Positions 1 to 6,492 of a DNA stretch of 9,313 bases are shown here, in pieces. Position numbers and translations under genes: made by a program. Each line of letters starts with the position of its first letter. The stretch's first letter is position 1. Source of the DNA: Aquificota bacterium (lineage in GTDB: Bacteria; Aquificota; Aquificia; Aquificales; QOAS01); assembly GCA_026987085.1 (NCBI GenBank), contig JALSNH010000169.1, forward strand, positions 1-9,313, written 5' to 3'. The notes below the pieces were generated by a model. The model saw only the letters and a list, made by a program, of their open reading frames with translations, did no database searches and was not told the DNA's origin.

Positions 1-14
1 CTTTCCTTTTTCTT

Positions 15-956
15 CTAAACATGCACTAACCTCTCTGATAAAGTATATAAAAGACTATATCTTTCCGGTATATTGTCGAGTGTTAATAAACCAAAGATAG
101 GTAATCGTTCTAAAAAGAATTCTATTAAGTGGGTATATTCAAGGGCTAAACCACTAAGGTATATATTATTTAGATCATTTAATACTATATAATTTCTTAA
201 GTCCCAAATCAATGTATCTAAGTTATCTGTAGAAATTATACTAGGATTCAAAGAATATGGAAATGTTTCGTAATTTAAACGATTCTTACTATATGTAAGA
301 ATTAATACCTTATTATATTCTGTATGGATTATTGTAAAAGGATTAGGTAAATGACGGAGAATACTAAAATTTAGTATGCAAATTGGTTCATAACTTATTA
401 TTTTTAAATTTAAATTTATGCTTGATGCCCAGTTAACTAGCGTATTAATAAAGGAACTTTCCACTACGGAAACTATTACTTTATAGGGCTCATCCTTTTT
501 GGAAGGTAAAAAACTGTAAGAATATATAATTTCTTTATCAGGAAATATTTCCGCAATCTCCTCTTGTATATATAGTTCTAGAGCTTTCAAGACTTCACTT
601 TTTTTTAAATTTTTAGGAAATGTATGCAATCTGATTATACCGTGCCGAGTAGGCACATACGTTCCTATTTTTAAAACCTCTATATTTTCATATTTATTTT
701 TTAGATAAGTCTCTATATCTTGCAATTTTTGCTCTAATGATTCCGAATTTGTATATACCTTTTCGTAGACATTAAATTTGCCCGATACATTTTTTACTAA
801 AACGCGTATAAAATCGTTTTCCACTATGAAACTAATTACCTCACCGGATCTTGGAGATGTTAATTTATTTAAAATCGGTATTTTATAGTTTAGATCAAGA
901 GGTAATAAGGTATATTTATCTTGAGGGGGAGAAATTAGTTTATCTATTAATCTCAT
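15..956 (-). CDS. PilM-like type IV pilus / secretion assembly protein, degenerate actin-like fold
   Basis: PilM is an actin-like cytoplasmic protein that binds PilN at the inner-membrane platform of type IV pili; GspL plays the matching role in type II secretion. The layout fits: an IIRLHTFP segment near residues 107-114 resembles the PilM R-x-x-x-x-P stretch, followed by a helix with EEIAEIFP (132-139), a strand pair with VIVSVVESSFINTLV (160-174), and a later NNIYLSGLALE stretch (263-273) like the second-subdomain turn. The usual nucleotide-binding signatures are missing: no DIG near the N-terminus, and the expected phosphate-2 strand reads IIHTEYNKVLILTYSK (209-224). I chose the ATG at 956 (313 aa) because a GGTGG lies just upstream; two in-frame GTGs at 968 and 965 would add up to four residues. 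The reading frame ends 14 bases from the window edge, and an AAGGAAAG beyond it could serve a next gene, possibly pilN. Base composition is more AT-rich than that of the housekeeping genes here. Confidence 0.6.
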   Translation of the reverse strand: MRLIDKLISPPQDKYTLLPLDLNYKIPILNKLTSPRSGEVISFIVENDFIRVLVKNVSGKFNVYEKVYTNSESLEQKLQDIETYLKNKYENIEVLKIGTYVPTRHGIIRLHTFPKNLKKSEVLKALELYIQEEIAEIFPDKEIIYSYSFLPSKKDEPYKVIVSVVESSFINTLVNWASSINLNLKIISYEPICILNFSILRHLPNPFTIIHTEYNKVLILTYSKNRLNYETFPYSLNPSIISTDNLDTLIWDLRNYIVLNDLNNIYLSGLALEYTHLIEFFLERLPIFGLLTLDNIPERYSLLYTLSERLVHV

Positions 957-1048
957 TGCAACCACCACCCTAATAAAAGAATACCATCTTTTATAAAAAT
1001 AAAAAACTAATTTAATTTTCCAAAAATTTCAAGGACTTAAATTTTAAA

Positions 1049-1732
1049 TTGAAGTATGCAGAAGGAACTTTAGTTTTTGAAAAGATAGAAAACCTAAAAA
1101 AGGAGAGGAAATATGAAATCCGCTCTTTAAGAGACTGGGGTTTTGATCTTCTCCTTGTATGGCACCAAGAGAAATTAACTTACCTATTGCAGGAGGAAGG
1201 AAGTAGAAAGAAAGGAGAAAGTTTCCAATGGGAAGATGAAGAGTATACAGTCGAGGAGGTATTGGAAGAACTTCCTAAAGATACATCTATTTTTGCAAAG
1301 GTAGAAGAAAGGAACGGTAGGGCTTATATTTTGGTGGAAATCAGACATGTTAAGAAAAAATGGGGCGAGGGAACCTTAATTTTAAATGTTCCCGCTGCAG
1401 AGTTATTAATAGCTTTTTTCCGTAAAAAAGGATTGGATAGGCTATATAATTACATTGAAAGTGTTGGAATAACTACGGAATTCTTCCATCAACGTGGAAA
1501 CCCAAAAAATCCGCTACCCTATGAAAAACTTCCTGCAGGTGCTAAAGATTTTATAAAAAGAACTAAAGAAATTTTTGATCTTGTTGGTTTTGGAAGGTTG
1601 TCTTTAGCCTTTTATGGAAAGGACAAAAACAAGGATAGTAAATACAGAGTATTTTTAACACTTCCTACAATTGACTTATTTGATATCTGGATAGCGGAAA
1701 AATTAAATAATTCCTTTAGAGTCTTTAAATAA
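1049..1732 (+). CDS. hypothetical protein with TTG start and no internal methionine
   Basis: I do not recognise this 227-residue protein. It has no signal peptide and no membrane segment, is strongly charged (K and E rich), and contains no cysteine. It reads as alternating beta-rich (residues 1-125) and mixed helical (about 120-180) segments. WGEGTLILNVPAAELL (105-120) echoes the N-terminal AEGTLVFEKIENL (4-16), so an internal repeat is possible but unproved. The start is TTG at 1049. There is no other methionine in the protein and no early ATG or GTG, so a non-ATG start is forced. AAGGA at 1031-1035 is the only Shine-Dalgarno candidate and its 13-base spacing is long. The frame stays open upstream to 1016, so the true N-terminus could be slightly earlier. 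lepB follows after 27 bases on the same strand, suggesting co-transcription. Confidence 0.75.
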   Translation: MKYAEGTLVFEKIENLKKERKYEIRSLRDWGFDLLLVWHQEKLTYLLQEEGSRKKGESFQWEDEEYTVEEVLEELPKDTSIFAKVEERNGRAYILVEIRHVKKKWGEGTLILNVPAAELLIAFFRKKGLDRLYNYIESVGITTEFFHQRGNPKNPLPYEKLPAGAKDFIKRTKEIFDLVGFGRLSLAFYGKDKNKDSKYRVFLTLPTIDLFDIWIAEKLNNSFRVFK

Positions 1733-1759
1733 TCCTTCTCCTTTAATCTATAACCTTCT

Positions 1760-2626
1760 ATGAAGGAAAAGTTTAACAGTTTCATGAGAAAACTTCTTAA
1801 GCCTTTAGATAAAATTCCGAATCCTATAAGGGATATAGTTCAGTTTTCTATTTTTTTTATACTATTCTTGGTAATAGCGAAAAACGTTTTTATAGATGCT
1901 TACAACATTCCTAGTGGTTCAATGGAACCCACCCTTTTACAGGGTGATTTTATTCTTGCTAACAGGTTGGTTTATTTGATAAAAGATCCCTACAGGGGAG
2001 ACATTGTTAATTTCGTTTATCCCTATCAGGAGCAATATGGGAGACACCTTGTAGAGGTTCCTATTCTTAAATATTTCATTAATCCATTTATAGAGGTAAC
2101 TTTTATTAAGAGGGTTGTGGGGCTACCAGGAGATGTTATTGAATTTGATAATGGCTTTCTAAAAATTAACGGTAAGCCTTTAAAATATAAGAAGGTTAAG
2201 GAAACCTCTAATAGTGTAATTTATGAGGAGTATATTCCATCCAAAGTAGGTATTAGAAAACATCTAATTAAGTTGTCTAAAAATCCTCAAGTACCTCAAG
2301 CTAGATGGGGAGTTTATTCCGGTAGTATTCCGTCTTTTGCCTGTCTAAAAAGGAGTTCCTTATATCCCAATTGGTGTCAGGTTATAAAAGTTCCAAAAGG
2401 TTATTACTTTGTTATGGGAGATAATAGGGACGCAAGTGATGATAGTAGATTTTGGGGATTCGTCAAAAGAGATTTGATTCTATCCACACCTTTTGTTATC
2501 TATTTCTCAGGTAAAGTACCAAAACTTTCTCCAGAAAATAGTAATATTTTTTCCGGTATAGCTCAATTTATACATGCCTTGTTTCATCCATACTTTAGTA
2601 GAATTGGAAAGCCTTTAATATACTAA
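1760..2626 (+). CDS. lepB: signal peptidase I
   Basis: This is the leader peptidase of family S26, which removes signal peptides from exported proteins at the outer face of the inner membrane. One membrane helix spans about residues 27-45. The catalytic serine box IPSGSMEPTLLQGD puts the nucleophile at Ser54. The general-base lysine is Lys117 in FIKRVVGLPGDVIE. The conserved GDNRDASDDSRFWG box is at 220-233. At 288 residues with one transmembrane helix it is normal for the family outside enterobacteria. Cys195 and Cys206 lie in the periplasmic domain just before the GDN box and could form a disulfide. No Shine-Dalgarno sequence is visible before the ATG; a TATAAC at 1749-1754 leaves open a leaderless internal transcript. 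The gene sits in a run with 1049-1732 and 2661-3038. It probably processes the YfdX-like protein encoded in the same window. Confidence 0.96.
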   Translation: MKEKFNSFMRKLLKPLDKIPNPIRDIVQFSIFFILFLVIAKNVFIDAYNIPSGSMEPTLLQGDFILANRLVYLIKDPYRGDIVNFVYPYQEQYGRHLVEVPILKYFINPFIEVTFIKRVVGLPGDVIEFDNGFLKINGKPLKYKKVKETSNSVIYEEYIPSKVGIRKHLIKLSKNPQVPQARWGVYSGSIPSFACLKRSSLYPNWCQVIKVPKGYYFVMGDNRDASDDSRFWGFVKRDLILSTPFVIYFSGKVPKLSPENSNIFSGIAQFIHALFHPYFSRIGKPLIY

Positions 2627-2660
2627 TTTGGCTTTTGAAGACTAAGAACGGAGGGAAAAA

Positions 2661-3038
2661 ATGGAACTTTGGGCAAAAATAGGAGATGAAAAGGTCAAAT
2701 TTCAAGGTTCTATGGTAAGAGTTTTGGAAGAACTTTTGGAAAAGGCTAACGGTAAGGAAGTTCAACTTTTATCCTTTCATGCGGGCCAGAAGGAAAGAAG
2801 AAGATTAAAAAGGGAACTCCGCTGTGCTAATAAAAATCTACTGGAAGCTGCCAGAAATTACGTTAGATGGTTCTACACCATTGAAGCTAGAAAGCTAAAA
2901 AGGCAAATTAAGGAACTTAAAAGAAGGGAGAAGGTAAACTCTAAAGGGGTGGTATACCTTCCCAAGGGTGTGAAAGCCAAAATTGAAGAACTTCAGAAAA
3001 GGTTGGAAGAGGTTAATTCCAAACTTTCTAACCTTTAA
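2661..3038 (+). CDS. small basic coiled-coil protein of unknown function
   Basis: I do not recognise this 125-residue protein. It is very rich in Lys, Arg and Glu. A short N-terminal part (1-40) looks like a small beta/alpha unit. Heptad-like helices follow at about 44-92 (with an RRRLKRELR patch at 46-54) and 103-123 (KGVKAKIEELQKRLEEVNSK). The helical halves are joined by a short VVYLPKG turn (97-103). A single cysteine is at residue 55. The net charge would suit nucleic-acid or ribosome binding, but no domain supports this. The start is firm: GGAGGG at 2650-2655 lies five bases before the ATG. It follows lepB by 34 bases without a terminator, so it is likely the last gene of that operon. 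Its 3' end overlaps the stop region of the convergent gene by 11 bases. Confidence 0.8.
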   Translation: MELWAKIGDEKVKFQGSMVRVLEELLEKANGKEVQLLSFHAGQKERRRLKRELRCANKNLLEAARNYVRWFYTIEARKLKRQIKELKRREKVNSKGVVYLPKGVKAKIEELQKRLEEVNSKLSNL

Positions 3039-3852
3039 GGAATTTAAATAGAAATCTCCACCATGGAGTTTTTCTTTTTTCTACAACTTTTAAAGGTGGA
3101 AGGTAAATAAATTTATTCCTTTTTAAGGTTTTCTTTAGTTTATTTAAATCCTTTTGGAGTTTTTTTAAATCGTAAGGCCACAATTTGAGTTCCCTACGAA
3201 AATCTTTTAGAAACTCCAAAATTTTGTTTATTTCTTCATAAGCCTTTTTATAGTTTCTTCTTTCCAATAGCTCTCCTACAATGGCCAGATGACGCAGTAA
3301 TCGAAATAGTAAAAGCTCATTACCCTCTTTAAGGTAGGGAAGATAATCCTCTAGATAGGTCAACATTTCTCTATAAAGTCCTTCGTTAAAAAGAACTACA
3401 GAATTTTTCAATATCTGTTTGGCATCAATTGAATGGAGGCTTCCTTCCAGTTTCCTGCTTATGTACCAATATCGGTAAATCTTTTGGCAAAAGAAGTCTT
3501 TAAGAAAACTATAACGGGGGTCTATACTGATGGTTGCTTCCTTTGAAGGGAAGTATTTCATTAAATTGGTTCCTCGAATAAGCCTATCTTCATCTTCACG
3601 TAAATAGAACAATTCAAGTTCCAGTAGATAATCCCTCCAGGGGTAGTTTTCAAAATCTATTAAATATTTCCGGAGACAATCCTTTATACCTTCCAGAGGT
3701 ATTTCATTTAATCCGTAAACCCTTGAAAGTTGACAATAACAGAGACCTATATAGAGGATATCCTTTTTTTGAGGGTATTCCATAATTTCGAAAAAGAGGT
3801 GAGAGAGTTTTTTTGATAGATACTCCTCCCATTGGTGAAGAATTCTTTCCAT
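3028..3852 (-). CDS. uncharacterised protein with a DUF309-like helical segment
   Basis: This is a 274-residue, mainly helical soluble protein rich in aromatic and basic residues. Residues about 152-220 resemble the DUF309 layout: LFNEGLY (154-160), an LE pair at 167-168, then a helix pair ending ERRNYKKAYEEINKILEFL (197-215), similar to the family's N-x-x-G-A-x-x-L pattern. The His-Glu pair normally found in the first DUF309 helix (aHEvLE) is absent, so any resemblance is to a degenerate member. Residues 1-130 match nothing I know. The C-terminus is basic and aromatic (KTPWWRFLFKFLKG, 261-274), possibly for membrane or RNA contact. It lies 48 bases downstream of the polyprenyl synthase gene and is probably co-transcribed. 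The AAAGGAAA before the ATG is caught in a palindrome that also covers the start codon. Confidence 0.7.
   Translation of the reverse strand: MERILHQWEEYLSKKLSHLFFEIMEYPQKKDILYIGLCYCQLSRVYGLNEIPLEGIKDCLRKYLIDFENYPWRDYLLELELFYLREDEDRLIRGTNLMKYFPSKEATISIDPRYSFLKDFFCQKIYRYWYISRKLEGSLHSIDAKQILKNSVVLFNEGLYREMLTYLEDYLPYLKEGNELLLFRLLRHLAIVGELLERRNYKKAYEEINKILEFLKDFRRELKLWPYDLKKLQKDLNKLKKTLKRNKFIYLPPLKVVEKRKTPWWRFLFKFLKG
3056..3080 (+). terminator. Rho-independent terminator for the lepB operon, inside the opposite gene
   Basis: CTCCA (3056-3060), a CCA loop and TGGAG (3064-3068) are followed directly by TTTTTCTTTTTT (3069-3080), with AAA before the stem able to pair with the first T residues. It lies 17 bases after the stop of the basic coiled-coil gene, the expected place for terminating the plus-strand operon. 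The same bases encode the KTPWWRFLF stretch at the end of the minus-strand gene. The stem is short, so efficiency is uncertain. Confidence 0.5.
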
Positions 3853-3871
3853 TTTCCTTTAAAAGGAAAAT
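3851..3871 (-). promoter_or_regulatory. palindrome covering the Shine-Dalgarno sequence and start codon of the downstream gene
   Basis: A near-perfect palindrome of two 10-base arms around one central base. In minus-strand RNA it can fold as AUUUUCC / GGAAAAU with a seven-base loop. The right arm contains the GGAAAA ribosome-binding site and the first two bases of the start codon of the 3852-3028 gene. The geometry would favour translation only when an upstream ribosome or heat opens the stem. The inference is from sequence alone. Confidence 0.35.
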
Positions 3872-3900
3872 TAAAGGGAAAACCTTTTGAAGGTAAACTT

Positions 3901-4713
3901 TTAGGAAACCCTTTTAAGGAGGTAATAAACAAATTCCTCTAGAAGTTGGGTTCTTTCCGGTCTTTTTAGTTCTCTAATTAGTTGAATGGTTATTGAAGCA
4001 AAAGTTTTGGCTATTTCCAAAGCTTCATCTTCAAACTCTTTATAAAAACCGTCTTTGTCCAAAATATCGTCCACTATTTGGAACAAAATTCCCAATTTTT
4101 CTCCTATTTGGGAGAGTAGTTGTAGATCTGATTCGGACGTCGTTCCTAATAGGGCCCCGGAAACTAGGGAAGCCTCTATTAGGGCGGCTGTCTTGTAGCG
4201 GGCTATATCTTCTAAATCCCCTATTTTTCTTATGTCCATTACCTGCCCTTTAACCATTCCCTCTATACCCGCTTTGCGGGCTATTAAATTGGAAATATCA
4301 AGGAGTTTTTCGGCGTTTGTTTGTTTAAAAAGGGAACGGTCGCTTAAAATTTGAAAGGCGTAAGTTAGAAGGGCGTCCCCCGCCAATATAGCTATATCTT
4401 CTCCAAACTGTTTATGGCAAGATGGTTTTCCTCTCCTAAAATCGTCGTTATCCATAGCTGGCAAATCGTCGTGTATTAAGGAATAGTTGTGTATAAACTC
4501 TATAGCGGTTCCCACTGTAATGGAATCTTCCGGATGACCGCCAAATATGTAGGCTCCCATTGCAACCAGGGCAGGCCTTATTCTTTTACCTCCACCTTTT
4601 AGGTAGTAGAGCATAGCTTCGTAGAGAATTTTGGGTTCGAAAGGTTTTAAAACGGCGTCTATTTTTTTGTCTACCTTTTGGGCTACCGTTTGAAGGAAAC
4701 TTTCCAAGTTCAT
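3901..4713 (-). CDS. ispA: polyprenyl (farnesyl/geranylgeranyl) diphosphate synthase, short form
   Basis: A trans-prenyltransferase that condenses allylic diphosphates with isopentenyl diphosphate, supplying precursors for quinones, lipids and undecaprenyl carriers. Visible motifs: GGGKRIRP (40-47), first aspartate-rich motif HDDLPAMDND (81-90) with the following RRG (93-95), GMVKGQVMDI (152-161), KTAALIE (174-180) and second aspartate-rich motif FQIVDDILD (211-219). The bacterial-type DDxxxxD spacing and Tyr77 five residues before it match farnesyl diphosphate synthases such as E. coli IspA, so C15 is my guess, though C20 cannot be excluded. After Asp219 the chain goes straight to KDGFYKEF and lacks the usual G-K-x-x-G-x-D...K-x-T-Y-P-x-L segment. 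The protein is 270 residues against about 300 in E. coli. No strong Shine-Dalgarno is seen before the ATG at 4713. It heads a two-gene minus-strand unit and is divergent from the RAMP-like gene. Confidence 0.9.
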   Translation of the reverse strand: MNLESFLQTVAQKVDKKIDAVLKPFEPKILYEAMLYYLKGGGKRIRPALVAMGAYIFGGHPEDSITVGTAIEFIHNYSLIHDDLPAMDNDDFRRGKPSCHKQFGEDIAILAGDALLTYAFQILSDRSLFKQTNAEKLLDISNLIARKAGIEGMVKGQVMDIRKIGDLEDIARYKTAALIEASLVSGALLGTTSESDLQLLSQIGEKLGILFQIVDDILDKDGFYKEFEDEALEIAKTFASITIQLIRELKRPERTQLLEEFVYYLLKRVS

Positions 4714-4792
4714 AATAAATATTAGCTTCTCAAAAGAGGAATATTTGCTTACTACAAAAAGGTCGTCTTTGGATTTCTTGATTTTTAACCGT

Positions 4793-4821
4793 TGCGGTTT
4801 TTAAAGTTGTATTTTTGTAAT
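4793..4821 (+). promoter_or_regulatory. candidate sigma-70 type promoter for the RAMP-like/yfdX operon
   Basis: TTGCGG (4793-4798) and TGTAAT (4816-4821) are separated by 17 bases. The -10 matches consensus at five of six positions and the -35 at three. Transcription would begin near 4828 and give a leader of about 40 bases that holds the hairpin at 4833-4859. The 154-base gap between the divergent ispA and RAMP-like genes must also carry the ispA promoter, which I could not place. Confidence 0.3.
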
Positions 4822-4832
4822 CTATTAGTAAA

Positions 4833-4859
4833 TTTCTTTATAAGAACCTTATAAAGGAG
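4833..4859 (+). promoter_or_regulatory. hairpin occluding the Shine-Dalgarno sequence of the RAMP-like gene
   Basis: CTTTATAAG (4836-4844), loop AAC, and CTTATAAAG (4848-4856) form a perfect nine-base inverted repeat. In RNA it extends by U-G, U-A and U-G pairs to 12 base pairs, covering all of AAGGAG (4854-4859), the ribosome-binding site eight bases before the ATG at 4868. Such a structure could act as an RNA thermometer or a translational switch. As DNA it could instead be a dimeric repressor operator. The repeat is seen directly; the function is inferred. Confidence 0.4.
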
Positions 4860-4867
4860 AGAGGAAG

Positions 4868-5590
4868 ATGCAACTATTAACGTGGACACCGATAATCTTT
4901 TCCCGCAAAGGGTTTTTAAGGGACGAAAATGGAAAACCCTTTTTGCCAAAAAACGTATTTGAGGAGGCTATTACATCTGCGGTAATCTTTTACTACACAA
5001 AAAAGGATAAAGAAATAGAAAATAGAATTAAAAAATACCTAACAACCAAAGGTTTGAAACTTAAAGAAATTGCGAAAGATGTTAAAAATATAGTCCTTAA
5101 AAAGTATCCGGTTTTAGATAATTTAAAACTTCCCGAAAAGATTTATCTACCCGAAGACAAAATCAAAGAGGAATATATTGAGGTCTTCGACTTAAAGGAA
5201 AAAATTGATGTAAAGGGTTTTAGAACGGAAGTTTTTAAGGGAACTTTGGAGTTAGAGGTAGAATCTCCTTATTGGGAAAAACTTAAGGCAGCTTGTCATT
5301 CTTTTGCGGAGGCCTTAGCCAGAATGGAAAAGGAACTTCTGGAAGACCATCCTTTAGCGGAAATTTTCTATGAATCCTTACTTAACGACCTGAAAAAATG
5401 GGAGGTTCCACTAAGGCTCGGTATGTGGACTGAGGTTCACTTTAAGGGAGATTTGCTCTTTTTCTGGAAGATAAAGGAAGTTAGAAACTTCCTTATAAAG
5501 GAGCTTGGAATAGATATTAGACCTCGTTATGTCCTTTATTTACCAAAAGAAAGGGTTACCACTGGTTGGTGTGAGCTCAAAAATTCCTAA
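4868..5590 (+). CDS. stand-alone RAMP-superfamily protein resembling Csm5 of type III CRISPR effectors
   Basis: Csm5 caps the backbone of type III-A CRISPR complexes and helps crRNA maturation; RAMP proteins carry ferredoxin-like RNA-binding folds. The 240-residue product follows the Csm5 pattern. The N-terminal strand LTWTPIIF (4-11) resembles the RAMP opening, and KPFLPKNVFEEAITSAVIFYY (23-43) aligns by eye with the Y-I-P-G-S-S-x-K-G-A-I-R-T segment. VPLRLG (180-185) stands where Csm5 has F-R-L-G, and RPRYVLYLPKERVTTGWCEL (218-237) where it has the P-x-T-R...P-L-G-W-x-x-L ending. The glycine/serine loop is replaced by PKNVFEE, so RNA contacts may have changed, and the protein is shorter than typical Csm5. 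No cas10, csm or cas6 gene or CRISPR array lies in the window. Its stop is 13 bases before the yfdX-like gene, so the two are almost certainly an operon. The family call is motif-based inference; the open reading frame itself is secure. Confidence 0.5.
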   Translation: MQLLTWTPIIFSRKGFLRDENGKPFLPKNVFEEAITSAVIFYYTKKDKEIENRIKKYLTTKGLKLKEIAKDVKNIVLKKYPVLDNLKLPEKIYLPEDKIKEEYIEVFDLKEKIDVKGFRTEVFKGTLELEVESPYWEKLKAACHSFAEALARMEKELLEDHPLAEIFYESLLNDLKKWEVPLRLGMWTEVHFKGDLLFFWKIKEVRNFLIKELGIDIRPRYVLYLPKERVTTGWCELKNS

Positions 5591-5603
5591 GGGAGGTTGA
5601 AAT

Positions 5604-6488
5604 ATGTTGAAAAAAACCTTGTTAGGTACAGTCCTATTCGCAACTGGCTTGGTTTCCGTGCCCTCTTTAGCCTACCAGGTAAAACAGGAAAATGTGAAGG
5701 AAACCTTAAAAAATGCCCAAAATGAAGCTGTAAAACAGCTTAAAACTCAAAAGCTGGCCAAGATTGTTAAAGAGGCTGCTACGGTTTTACAAGAAACTCA
5801 AACAGCGTATCTGCTATTGCAACAGGGAAAAACCAAGGAAGCTTTGACTTTGCTTCAAAAGGTTCAAAAGGAACTCCAGGTTTTGATTAACAAATACGGT
5901 CTTAAAAATCTACCTGCAAATGTTTCCTTTATAGAGTTCAACGGTATTTCCGATTTAAATACTGCAGAAAAACTGAATAAACAGGTTAAGGAGTTTATAA
6001 CTAAAAATGATTTTGTAGATGCAAGGGTAATATTGGCAGTATTGAGAAACGAAATAGATATTACCACTACCTACATACCGCTAAAACTTTATAAGGAGGC
6101 TATAGATTTGGCCGTAGATATGCTTCAGCACGGAAATCAGGAAGCGGCCCTAATGGCTTTGCAGAGCGCTTTGGGAACGCTGGTTGTTGAAACGGTTGTG
6201 GTTCCCAAACCTATGTTGGAAGCTCAATATCTAATTAAAAAAGCTGAAGCTATATACCAAGTTAATCCTAAGGCGGCTCTCGCTTATTTAAAAAGGGCGG
6301 AATACGATATTAAATTAACCAAAGCGCTGGGTTATATTTCTTCGGAAAAAGATATTAAACCTCTTATAGAAAAAATTGAAAGCCTTATAAAGGCTATTAA
6401 AGAACACGCGGCTACTACCGAGGAGCAATTTAAAGAGGTTAAAAAAGAGGTTGAAAAAACTAAAGAGCAGGCAACTACGGTTAAATAA
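5604..6488 (+). CDS. secreted YfdX-family protein
   Basis: The 294-residue product begins with a signal peptide: basic MLKK, a hydrophobic core over residues 5-19 and an SLA cleavage site after Ala23, so it should be periplasmic. The mature part is almost all helix with repeated A/L/K patterns: VLQETQTAYLLLQQGKTKEA (62-81), a central NDFVDARVILAVLRNEI segment, AVDMLQHGNQEAALMALQSA and a helix with NPKAALAYLKRAEYDI. This matches the YfdX family, known from enterobacteria as an acid/stress-linked periplasmic protein of uncertain biochemical role. The last 35 residues are a charged coiled-coil tail (TEEQFKEVKKEVEKTKEQ). The start is firm, with GGGAGG at 5591-5596 seven bases before the ATG. It is the second gene of an operon with the RAMP-like gene and ends in a strong terminator. 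The pairing with a RAMP-like protein is unexplained. Confidence 0.75.
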   Translation: MLKKTLLGTVLFATGLVSVPSLAYQVKQENVKETLKNAQNEAVKQLKTQKLAKIVKEAATVLQETQTAYLLLQQGKTKEALTLLQKVQKELQVLINKYGLKNLPANVSFIEFNGISDLNTAEKLNKQVKEFITKNDFVDARVILAVLRNEIDITTTYIPLKLYKEAIDLAVDMLQHGNQEAALMALQSALGTLVVETVVVPKPMLEAQYLIKKAEAIYQVNPKAALAYLKRAEYDIKLTKALGYISSEKDIKPLIEKIESLIKAIKEHAATTEEQFKEVKKEVEKTKEQATTVK

Positions 6489-6492
6489 AAAT

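Noticed and set aside
4787..4799. AACCG-TTG-CGGTT followed by T residues, a possible terminator between ispA and the RAMP-like gene.
   Set aside because: The stem is only five pairs, it lies between two divergent starts where no transcript should end, and it overlaps a better promoter candidate.
5491..5503. A 13-base exact repeat (CCTTATAAAGGAG) of the hairpin arm at 4847-4859.
   Set aside because: It falls inside the RAMP-like coding region as ordinary Leu-Ile-Lys-Glu codons; AT-rich coincidence is likely.
4868..6488. A CRISPR array or other cas genes near the RAMP-like gene.
   Set aside because: No regularly spaced repeats and no Cas10, Cas6, Cas1 or Cas2 motifs are present anywhere in the window.
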